64,000 nt of DNA from Collybiopsis luxurians FD-317 M1 (lineage: Eukaryota; Basidiomycota; Agaricomycetes; Agaricales; Omphalotaceae), in NCBI GenBank assembly GCA_000827265.1, contig KN834829.1, positions 42,064-106,063 of the forward strand. The letters are read 5' to 3'. The translations under genes and the position numbers were made by a program. The notes beneath the pieces were generated by a model. It made no database searches. It had not been told where the DNA came from and saw nothing but the letters and a program-made list of their open reading frames with translations. Below are positions 45,993 to 56,022 of the stretch, one piece after another. Numbering within the stretch: position 1 is the first letter of the stretch; the number at the start of each line of letters is the position of its first letter.

Positions 45993-47443
45993 TTATGTCC
46001 TGCGAGCATTGTGCATAATCGTCTCCTTGACAGCGGAAAAGATTAAGGGAATATTTGTGGGATCGTCTGCTCGCGATAAACTGAAAGGGAATTCGATAAG
46101 ATTAGACTATCCACCAGTACACAAATAGCACATCACTTACTGCGGATAGATACTTAACCTAGCGCGATTAGCTTGCATAAACTTCCACAGAATGTACTTG
46201 GCTGCCTTATTTATGTCATTACCGCCTGTGTATTCTGGGAAGTGGCGCTCTAAAGGGACCTAAAAGTAATGTTGGCAAAGAAAACTTACATCTGAGTCGC
46301 AAGCATAGAATAAAGCCAGTACCTTGGACAGCTTTTTCTTGAACTCATCAACTTCGCTCAGGATCAGGATTATACTTGTTCTGAGAAACCAGCGAGAATT
46401 GATAACAGCTTCAAACAGGATCATAGTCTCCATCAGTCGATTCTGCGGATCTCAACGTTAATGGTATGAGATGATCAATTAGGGCAAATCAAACCTACCG
46501 AGTTCCTTACTTCCAGCAACTCTTGGTCATAATCAGTCAATGCTACGCAGAAGATAACGCTAGTGACAATTTCAAAGTGGTGTATCCACTTTCGTCGTTC
46601 ACCACGCTGACGGACAACATCATATATGTGAAGGCTATTTGCAAAACAAGATTGATGAAGCATAAGGATATAGAAGGACGCAGGACCCACGAAAGATTCC
46701 CCATGGTGAGACGGGTGGCTTCTATTCCCGGGCTCTTATTCTGCCGCAATCTCAGTATGTCGGCCTCTGTTGGGAGATAGTCCGGGGAGCCTATCCGGAG
46801 AACTTGGGAAAGAAAACTACAATATAACTTGATGACGAGAAGAGTGCTGGAAATATTATACTCACTGAGGCGCACCATCCATAAGATAAAACTCACTACC
46901 CCTCTCGGCGAGGACCTTACTCGAGATGGGATCTGACCAGAGCTGATGTATTGCGTATGCAATCTCCGGGGAAAGTGTGAACGCCCTTGCTTCATCTGGT
47001 CTGTGGTTCATAACCTTGTCCGCAATCTATGAATAGATGTAATGTCATTAGGCGAACAAAACAAAGTACTTTCTGTCCTAACACCCACTGCACTCGATTC
47101 AATGCTAATGTCCATCTCAAACTTGCGTATAGCCACAATGAGAGCGCGCACAGAATCTAGAACATTTTGGCTGATTTGACTGTGATATGCCGCTCGTTCT
47201 TCCTCTGAGAGACCATCTTTTATAGAAGCTTGCTTTAATCCGTTGATAAAAGATTCTCGAGGCTCTGAGGAGCCTGTTGAAGAGTTCAAGAGAAGATAAC
47301 ACTCGGTCAAAAACCGTATGCTCACCTAGAATGAGAATTCTGCATTCTCTCTTGAAACTCTTTGAATCATTCTCGATTTGCTTGTCAATGGCGTCACTTC
47401 TCCTCTTGGCTTCGTTGCTTGGCTGAGAAATAAGATTGCCCAT
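45993..47443 (-). CDS. G-protein alpha-like protein, array copy 3
   Basis: Starts [20 protein letters not shown] at 47443. The exons are open to TAA at 45993. The P-loop is GSSEPRES, so even the invariant Lys is replaced by Glu. The helical domain ([25 protein letters not shown]) is normal. Switch I region is [19 protein letters not shown], with Arg present. Switch II reads [19 protein letters not shown] (GG replaced by VR). The guanine-specificity box is [10 protein letters not shown]. It ends [20 protein letters not shown] followed by TIMHNARRT, shorter than the normal C-terminus by several residues, so receptor contact would differ. This is the most changed of the open copies. Confidence 0.8.
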
Positions 47444-48584
47444 GATGGGAGGGTACTAGAGGTTGGTCACTTGAGGATGAAGGCTAATCAGAAGAAAGCG
47501 GTGGCAAACCTGAGACAAACTAGGCTTTTGACAGCTTGGTTCCCAGCCCTAGGTTTAAATTCATTTCCGGATACTTGGTTCGGCTCGGAATACCGTTTGA
47601 AACTGAATGCAACACAGTCCAAAGACGAACTAGAAAAATCAGCAATTTTAATTCTTGAAGATCAATTTTTTTCCTGTGTCAAATATTGCTAGACTGTATC
47701 TTAGTTTCAAAGGTCAGTAGCGCGTCACGCTTCGGGCTGAACTTGGCAAATTTCCATTTTTATACCCGCTTCCAAAGTTCAAACTGATGAGATTCCGAGT
47801 TCGAGCGCTTAAACTAACAGTTTCGGCAGGGAATCAAGGGGTGCCCGGATGGTGAGCCTATTATATCGGGTCAAAATTTGTTTCAAGAAGACACCGACCA
47901 GCCGACAGGTCATCTGCCTTTCCGTCTATGAAAGGATTCCTTTGAAATTGAGTCATTCTCCGATGGCAACATCCCCCCAATGCTGTATCTGCTTCGTAGT
48001 CGGATGCATTCTGAATATAGTACTTTATTCATTATGCTTCCACTTGGAATCTTGTCCTTACTATCATCCAATTTTCATTGCTCGCACTTCAATCAATATG
48101 AACTGCAGTAGCTGCAAACCCATTACTCTGATGTCAAGGAAACCCTGTACAGTGGATATGATACTGCATTATACAGTCAATGAATAAACGTTAGACATAT
48201 CTGGGTTGTACTCAACCATCTTGTTTTGCACAGTCTTAGTACAGGAAATAACAAATGGATATTGAGTATTGTTATAGAAAACCCCCAGGGGCACCTTATT
48301 ACAAACATCAGAGCATTACAGGCTATCCAAAAGGCAATACTAGCTGCTTAAATGGACCATGGACATTTTAGCGATCAAGACTGCTGGAACCCCCTCTCCC
48401 CTTAACATCATGTCTTGGTAAGACTGCCTGCATACCTGCTGCTAACCTTTCATTACAAGGGACAACTTGAAGAGGAATGATGGCAGTAGACCCCATGACA
48501 TTAATTCTTGCTATTATGCTATCTGTTAACCTGTCCACTACCCAATTATCACTACGGCGGTTCCAGTTGAAGCGTCCACAAGAG
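47444..48584. other. Interval between G-alpha copies 3 and 4
   Basis: 47590-47640 holds a short trace of the membrane-gene relic (TGAATGCAACACAGTCCAAA). 47700-48550 has no counterpart in the other units and replaces the 3' half of copy 4. An open frame at 47849-48187 (plus) has no recognised motif. It may be an inserted or unrelated segment. Confidence 0.45.
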
Positions 48585-49303
48585 CTACCCCATGGTAAGA
48601 CAAGTTATGCTATTCCCAGGCTCTCCTTTGCCACAAATTCAGTATGCCAACCACTGTTAAGAGGTGGGAGGAGGAGCCTATCCGGAAAACTTTGTGGTCG
48701 AGAAAACTATACAATATAGTTTGATGACAAGAGGAGCTTTATTCACGAAGGGGCACTATCCATAAGATGTAATTCCCTGCTCTTCTCGTCCAGGACCTTA
48801 GTGGTATATGATGTTGCATGTGCAATATCTGGGGAAAGTGTCAACGCCGTTGCTTAATATTCCCTGCAGTTCATAACCTTGTCTGCGAACATCTAGATAT
48901 AAATGTAACACCCGTAGGTGAACGAAACGAAGCGTACTGTGCCCCAACCCCACTCTATTGGATTTAAGTCCATCTCAAACTTGCTCATGGTGAGAATAAT
49001 CCCCTGCGCAGAATTAAGGATGTTTTGGCTAACTTTACTGCGATATGCAGCAGATTCTTCCTCTGAGAGACCACCTTTTAGGAAATTTTGCTTTAATGCG
49101 ATGACAAGATGTTTTGGAGACTCTGGGAAGCCTCTTGTTAAGAGTTAGACAAAGAACGGCTATTGGTCAAAGATCACAATCAGCAAGAATGAGATAGTTA
49201 CATTCTCTGTCGAATCTCTTTCAGTTTTCCTCAACTTGCCGTTCAATGGCGTCAAATCTCTCCTTGTCTTCTTTGCTTGGCCGAGATAAAAGATTGCCTA
49301 AGA
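48585..49303 (-). pseudogene. G-protein alpha-like pseudogene, array copy 4
   Basis: Exon 1 is readable (GNLLSRPSKEDKERFDAIER), but the start codon is TTA (49299-49301) instead of ATG. Exon 2 corresponds to 49140-48965 with shifted frames. Exon 3 (about 48900-48760) and the beginning of exon 4 (about 48700-48590) can be aligned by eye to the other copies. Everything downstream (switch II to C-terminus) is absent. Clearly dead. Confidence 0.75.
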
Positions 49304-49459
49304 AAATCAGCTGTATAGGAAATAATGTAAGAAGATGAAAGTCAGTCAGAAAAAGCGGGGGCGGTGAACCTGCTACAAACCAGGCTTTCGACAGGTTAGT
49401 TCCCAACCAAGCTAATACAAACACGTCTCTACATTCACTCGGTCCGGCTCGGAAGGGGC

Positions 49460-50320
49460 TAGTGTTGCCGCGGCTCGGCTAGCCGCAAGTCAACTCGCAT
49501 AGCCGCGGCTCTCACGATTAGCCGGCTCAATAGCCGGAATGAGCCAACTTGAAAAAGCGCTAGCCGACTCGAGCTAGGTCCCAAGTCGGCTTTGAGCTGG
49601 CAAGCCGAAGAGGAAAAAGCCTTCGGGTATCATACACACTGCCTCTACAATACTTGCTGACCACGATGAGGGTGCAGTCAGACAAACAATGCAGCGAGCC
49701 AAGCTTCTAATGAGCGCTAATTTGCAGAACACGGGCCTGATGTTGTACGTTGCCTGATGTAGAGTAATGACGCGGCATAATGCAGTGACGTTAGGTACGT
49801 TGCCAATGACGTAGCATAATGCAGTGACGCAGTCAGTGCACTTTTCTCAGAAACTTAAAGAGGCATTCGAGTACAGACTCGAAGAGCAATTATGTGACAG
49901 AGGCAATGTATTTTCCAATAATTCACAGGAGGGAGGTCAATTTAGTCACTTGTAAATATATCTTAGGCTCACCCAGGCCAAATTCTGCAAAGCAAAGCAC
50001 ACCCTCATCTCGGACCAAAAGCCCCGCATCTATATGACTCGATCATTCTTGGAAGAATTAGGTCGAGGAAAGTGAGGGAAGGGCCTGGAGTGGGCCAGGA
50101 GGTGATGCACAAGCCTTAGAATGGATTCTTGCACAATTGTAAGACGACTGTCATTCAAGCTGGAAGGAGTCGACTGTGAGCCAGCTCCCAGCCGCTGCGT
50201 TCAGCTTGAAGCCGTGGGAAGCTGGCTCACGTACAGGTGTCAGCCGGCTGACCGGCTCGGCTTTAGTCACCAATCGGCTCCGGCTATTAGCCGGCTTATT
50301 TGCGAGCCGCGGTAACACTA
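49460..50320. mobile_element. Non-autonomous hAT-like element with 8-bp target duplication
   Basis: Ends are TAGTGTTGCCGCGGCTCG and its near-perfect inverse CGAGCCGCGGTAACACTA (one mismatch). It is flanked by GAAGGGGC at 49452-49459 and again at 50321-50328. The 861-bp interior has no coding frame for a transposase. The outer 150 bp on both sides are full of AGCCG/CGGCT words, which look like subterminal binding repeats. An 8-bp duplication with this kind of end fits hAT elements. The paralogous site in array unit 1 (43087-43098, GGAAGGGCTGC) is uninterrupted. Confidence 0.85.
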
Positions 50321-50560
50321 GAAGGGGCTGCCTACAGTAGAAGTTTGCGTTGCTCATTAATTTGAATGCAACGCAGGTACCAGTTATTTAATAATAGAAG
50401 GGTCAACTTGAAGGGGAACGGTGGTTGTAAGAAAGTCTGCATTACCTAGTACCGAGGACCACACTCGGAACTAAATCCGGTCCGGCGTCTATTCGGATAT
50501 CCAGCCCAGTTCTGCCTGCTGGCGGTGCGACCTTTAAGTGTCTTCAAAGCAAGACTTCCC
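50321..50560 (-). pseudogene. Relic of the four-helix membrane gene, unit 4
   Basis: After the hAT-like element the array unit continues with CAGTAGAAGTTTGCGTTGCT and CTCATTAATTTGAATGCAAC, then a block near 50460-50530 (CCGGTCCGGCGTCTATTCGG) matching 43650-43690. No protein is readable. Confidence 0.65.
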
Positions 50561-50708
50561 ATCCTGCGACTTAGATACTCTCGCTGGACGGACGGCATCA
50601 ACTCTTGTGATACTCACACCTCAGCATTGGCGTCGCATCACCCAATCCACTTCCGGCGCATCATACAAAATCAATCCCTTCTTTAGTTCGCATTCATTAC
50701 GTCCAAAA

Positions 50709-51549
50709 TCATAGCCTTACAAAGCTTTCTTGTGTGACCTGTTCCTGATGAGGCTCATACTTTTCCAACTCCTTCATAAGCCGTTCCCATCTCCCATCAT
50801 GCCAACGCAGAATATCTTTCCACTCTTTACTCTGTTCCCCAAAGACAACCTTGAACGAACGCAACCAACCCGCAACAGTAAAATCGGCAAAGCAAGGCGT
50901 CTCTCCTCCCATAATCAACACATCACTCTTCCTCATCCCCTTACTCAGCGTCCCAAAGCTCTCTTCAACCTTCTGCCACTCCTTTTCTCCTCTCTCAGGC
51001 CCCGGAAGAACTCGCTCCAACTCCATCCCGTATGCCTCCTTCCTAGTTCTCCGGAAATACTCCTCGCTCGGTGGATTCAACACACTGGGAATGTTCGGTA
51101 CGAAAAACTGAATAATAGGCTCTATGATTCGAGTCGAAAATAGATCATAGAATGTGGCGTGGAACGCGTGTGTTCCGTTGGGAAAAAGAGGTGGAGAGGG
51201 GTACTTGTCGTCGAGATATTGAGCAATGGAGAACGAATCGGATACAACGGCTTCTGTAGCGGAGTCGTGAATGACGGGAAGAGTATAAAGCGGGCTCCCG
51301 TCTGCTTTGGTAGATGTGGGAGAGGCACCGAGTTGTTTCATTTTTTCTTCAATGTCCGGATATTCGACGAGGACGAGTTCATAAGGAAGGTTCTTGTACG
51401 CGAGGCTGTATCTGAGAAGTTGCAAAGGATCAGTATTGGTTTCGAGACAGGGTGGATATACATTATACTTACCTGACCTTGAGTACATTCGGGTTCCATG
51501 CAGTGTGCTCCTCTCGTTTACCGGGAAAATCGTACAAGGTGATGGTCAT
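50709..51549 (-). CDS. Glutathione S-transferase, fungal type
   Basis: Two exons, 51473-51549 and 50709-51411, encode 259 residues. It starts MTITLYDFPGKREEHTAWNP, and the intron joins VLKV-R to YSLAYKNLPYELVLVEYPDI. The thioredoxin-like domain shows GSPLYTLPVIHDSATEAVVS and DSFSIAQYLDDKYPSPPLF (the Asp-Ser pair that holds the glutathione glutamyl group). The helical C-terminal domain follows (ETPCFADFTVAGWLRSFK). This arrangement is typical of the large agaric GST classes that conjugate or deglutathionylate wood-derived and xenobiotic compounds. The active-site Ser/Cys position is within the first 20 residues and not obvious. No disruption. Confidence 0.88.
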
Positions 51550-52557
51550 TGTCACAATCAGAGAAGGGGGGTTACTGGCTCTTCGGTACTCTCAACAGAA
51601 GAAGTCTTTACGTTTATATGGTGAAGACTTGCTGACGAGAACTACACGGGCAGGAGCAGCGGGCCCGAACGAGCGAAGAAAACTCGTAACCAGATCTGGC
51701 TGGAAATTTCCGGGACACACGTATCATTCTCATGACCGGCCTTAGAAGTCTGTCGTCGTAATTCTCCCAAAGATAACTTGTAATGAAAGAGCTCTCCTTC
51801 CCGATGTCCTCCCCCAAATCTCAGGAAGTCAATACCGGTGCATCTCCGAGTTCTTCGTACTTTCAGCGGTAATATGGTAATACCTGCAAATCGGAAGCGG
51901 ACTGAAAGACGCTGGTAAGTAAGCATAGCTAGCTCTTATCAGGTGGGTTTATTTCCATACTTGTGCGCGACAGGATATGAGGGATAGGATCCGGAAAGAA
52001 GTCATATGTGAGCGACCAATAACAACATATATGGGGAATCTTACCCAAGAAACAATGTGCATGATAACGAGGATGCGAGGAGAAGCAAGTTGTGAAATTG
52101 TTCACAAGCGGCCAAACCTTCGAGCATGACATAGTGAAAGTAGCTCATGGAGTAAGCGACGAGACAGAAGGGGGCAAATGTAAAGGGGTTATTATAAGCA
52201 CTGGCATGTAAACTGTGGCAGTGGTTCATCGACTTCATCCTACCTACATTCGGTCCAACACTCCAGAGAAGAGCTCCTACTTCGGATGTAGAGAATACAT
52301 GCGCTATCTATCGAGTAGAATTTTGAAAACCTTCCCAATCCTCAGACTAATTATAATTTAACGTATCGACGAAAACTGCGATTACAAAGCCATGCAAAAT
52401 GAGTGTGCTTGGGCACGATAAGATCAGCCTGAGGTTTGAAATACCTCGGTGGTGATCTTGGGTGCGGGACAGAGGCGTGGGTCATCATATACGGGGTTGC
52501 TTTTGGCCTTGAGAGTATCGAGAGATTTACCACCCTTTCCAGTCTACCACATACTGT
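51550..52557. other. Interval without a supported gene
   Basis: Minus-strand open frames at 51642-51926 and 52041-52238 show no motif and no join. The promoter of the GST gene lies just after 51549. Confidence 0.4.
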
Positions 52558-53259
52558 TTAGTCAACTCCGAAGTATTCAATTGTTAAGTTTAGTGCTCGG
52601 TCACGTACTGTAGTACCCCAATTCCGACCGCGTTCGCGCCGTGCCCGTGCTCGCAACATGAGGGACGGATTCAGATCAGCCGACTCTCCTATACTTCCGA
52701 GTTGCTGCCTTAGCGACTGTCGGAAGTTGAGGGAAGCCAAAAAACTGTTCGCACAGACTGTAACGGAGGACGAGGACGAACACAAATCCATAAAAAATGA
52801 GCTATATTGACCGCCCTTTACTTACGTGTAGTACTGACAAAATCAATAGCCAAGAATGATAAATTGGCTGGGTCGACCTGGAACGCGATAATCTAACCTA
52901 TAGCTAACATTCTGTTTCCAAAAAAAAAAGTGTTGACGATGCTCGGAACCGATGGATATCGGATGGAGTAGAGGAGAACACTTACAAAAGAAGCAGAAAC
53001 CGGTTTACCGTGTAAACAACAAGTTCTCCGACGACTGATTTCGTCCTGAAATGACAGCGAAGCATTAATGCGGACCTATGTCGAATGACCGTCACCCCGA
53101 GCTTCCCTTCGAAGAGACTAGTACGGAAGACAATGGCAACTCTGAACTTCACACGCACTTCCTCATCCTGTGCGATTCTCGCGTAGGAGCAGACATAGTG
53201 ATATCGCTATCATAGCATCGGACAGGATACCAAGGACAGTGTAAGGAATGGTTGCTGCA
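52558..53259 (-). pseudogene. DUF6534 membrane protein, 3' half only
   Basis: Reading leftward from the transposon border: AATIPYTVLGILSDAMIAIS with LCLLLRENRTG, then a TGA (53163-53165) where relatives have Trp, KSVVGELVVYTVNRFLLL, PANLSFLAIDFVSTT and CANSFLASLNFRQSLRQQLG, ending at TAA 52558. These are the last four helices and tail of a DUF6534 protein, in the same order and with the same intron positions as the gene at 10718. The first half is missing: the sequence switches to a transposon end at 53260. Truncation and the nonsense codon make it a pseudogene. Confidence 0.75.
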
Positions 53260-53261
53260 TA

Positions 53262-56020
53262 CTGTACCATTTTAATCAATTCGACGGTCACAGGTCTCAA
53301 ACCCTCAAAAAGTCGAGATTTTTTGGTCGGTCACAGGTCACTTTGGCCAGTGTCGAATTGACTTTATGATTCATTTTGTTGTCAATTTTTGGCTTAAATA
53401 GTATCAGAAATCTATTTTATTTCTGCTTGCTGTAAACGCGCTATGACAGCGATAGAATCCAGCCAAAAAAAAAAAAGATCTGCAATCACAGATGTGCTTG
53501 CACAGAATGGGGGTGCAGCAACTGAACACTGAAAGTGGAACCGGCGGCCCTTTGCTCAGTGTCGAAATTTTTTGGGTGTCACAGGTCACTTTTGGATGTG
53601 TCAAAACCAAAATTTCGAGGTCCCTACCGAATTAACTTGATCGATTCAAACTCCGCTAACTTGATCAACCTTTTGAATTAAAAGTTAACTTGACGAACTT
53701 GATGGAACCTACCAAGTGACATTTATCATTGCTTCTGAGCAGTGAGGGAGTTACAAACTGGCCGTAGATAGTGTATCTTAAGTTGTTAATGTATTTATGC
53801 ATCGCAATTTTATTCATTGCGCCATTTATACAGTGCCGACTTTCGGCAAATTCGCATCAAGTTAGCGGACTTTGAAATTAATAGAAATCGACACAATATT
53901 GCTGCAGGGCAAGCTGAAGCTAACGCTTCTTGCTTTTAAACCATCACCACACACCTACTAGTCACTACTACCTTGCTACATTTTGATCATGCTTAGTTGA
54001 CTTGCCAACTTTCTGCCTTGGCAGAAAGCACAATAATAATAGTAACACCGCTGAGTCTCAGTAATTTGCAGGTGGCTCCAACACTGCCACAAGGCTGATG
54101 CAGATGCTTCTCATCATGGGTGCATAACAGATGGAGACCATAGCTTCTTTCGTACTGCAAATCTTCTTGCAACCTGTGTATTTAATGAGAATCTTCTAGC
54201 TTGGGTACCTGTCTTGCATACATACATGAATGGCCTTGATACTGGTCATCACCAGTCACATTTTCGGCACCTATTTCATCAAATTGCAGATTATGCAGGT
54301 GAACAGTTTAACTGTGAAATGCTCATTATGTATGTTATTTTTTGTAATTGTTCAATGTAATTGTTTTATACCATTACATTCAGATAGTTTCTAATCCTGT
54401 AGCAAGGCCTCACCCCATTCTTGCATACTATCAAGATTGGCTTCAACAAAACTCTCCAAAGAGCCTGGAAGCCTCATTTCAGAATGACTGTTTCACCTAT
54501 AATCTCCTTCCTGGTGATTGGTCTTTATCTGCAGATGCTACAGCAGCATTCAGTGGAAGCCTTGCTGGTTCTCTGTTAGGATTCAATGTTGGAGAAGCTT
54601 TGGCTGTCCTGCCAGTAATCCAGGTTTTGTGTGACTTAGTAGTAGTGTGAGTTTATCTTGGCAGACCAGCCAGTGATGATAGCCAGATATATCATCTTGC
54701 TCGAAATTACAGTAAAAAGGAACTGGAGTCTTTAGAACCAGATTCTCCTCAGGGTGGCTTCTTGCAAAGGCATCTTAGTATACCTGAAGGTGCACTAGCA
54801 GCATCACAGGGATCACTAGACACACGGGTACCCCCAGTTTACACTAATCTGACTGGTCTTAAAGGAATTACTTCCTCAAGGCACAAAATATCTCTGGAAA
54901 ATATTGCACTTTTTAGTCACAAGACACAAGCAATCACAGCACACTATAGAAATGGGTCACCATATATATGGAGCTCACACAGTCAAATTGATCATTTTAC
55001 CCTTACTGGAGGAGAACCATTTCCTATGTCAACACCAATGGCAAAAGTAGTTCACTTACCACCCACAACTCCTCCTGGCCCACCAGTGAAAAACAAGAAT
55101 GTTCACTTGGATCCAGACTCTTCTCCTACCCATGATTACTCTCTGAGACAGAATCCTAGTTCAACTACCAGATATGAGAAAATTCATGCTCTCAGAAAGT
55201 GGTCCCGTGAAGAAGACAGTGAGGATGACTGGGAAAAGCCTGGATATGTAAAGAAACTAAAGCATAGACAAAGATAAAATGATGTGAAGGAAGAGGATCT
55301 AACAGAAATTATGGACCTTTTGGAGAGTAAAAAAGTACCACAGACAAAGTTAAAGACCAGTAGGGGTTGTGGATGTGGACAAAGATCCAGGCTTGCTGGA
55401 AGAAAGGCTGTCAACAAGTAGACAGGAATCTGTATATACTGGTGTATATAGTGTTGTGTGCATATATGATTTGTTGGTTTGACAAGAAAACAAGTTTCAA
55501 GTTTATTATCCTGTCATACGAGTAGTTGCAACTTGATTCTTGCCATATTACAGCTCATATTTTATAGCATGCAATGGTGAGTTGATGGTGAGCAGACAAA
55601 AGATATAAATTTCCAATGGTAAAACATTAATTTTATAAGGCATTGGATATCTGGTAAGTGCAGTAAACATACTGATCACAAGCCCATTCTATATTATAAC
55701 TCATGTTTTACCTTGTGTGACAGTGAACAGTGCATGAAAAGACATGGATTTTATTTGTTAAAATCCCAGGACATATATTGGCATCGAATACATAATAAAT
55801 ACAGTGAGAAGATTACAAGCAGCTGCAAATGGTTTTAAGTGAAGTGCAAGTTAGTTACATTTTGCTGAGTGTCAGCAAGTTAATTTGTCCAAGTGTGGGA
55901 AATGACAAGTTGACTTGATTAAATGGGATCAAGTTAGCGATCAAGTCAATTTGCTTGCACTCAAATTTTGACACCTGGTCACAGGTCACAGGTTGCATTG
56001 AATTGATTGAAATGGTACAG
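53262..56020. mobile_element. TA-flanked DNA transposon with inverted ends
   Basis: The left end CTGTACCATTTTAATCAATT and the right end, inverse of CTGTACCATTTCAATCAATT, match over about 22 bases with one or two differences. A TA dinucleotide lies outside each end (53260-53261, 56021-56022), as in Tc1/mariner-type insertions. Both ends also carry GGTCACAGGT words just inside. A second inner pair of related sequences (AACTTGAT words near 53630-53700 and 55910-55960) suggests one element nested in another. Confidence 0.65.
54066..55277 (+). pseudogene. Transposon-borne protein gene, family not recognised
   Basis: Plus-strand pieces read DGDHSFFRTANLLATCVFNE with LLAWVPVLHTYMNGLD and TGHHQSHFRHLFHQIADYA (about 54120-54320). 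After an intron-like gap comes PVARPHPILAYYQDWLQQNS with SADATAAFSGSLAGSLLGFN (54378-54650). Then a basic, proline-rich protein at 54762-55277 includes LTGLKGITSSRHKISLENIA. The first part looks like a host-independent element protein because of its position inside inverted ends, but I cannot name the family, and no complete DDE triad could be assigned. Stop codons separate the pieces. Confidence 0.4.
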
Positions 56021-56022
56021 TA

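Noticed and set aside
47849..48187. 112-codon plus-strand open frame in the G-alpha array
   Set aside because: No recognisable motif, AT-rich composition, not present in the other array units, and no supporting splice or promoter signal.
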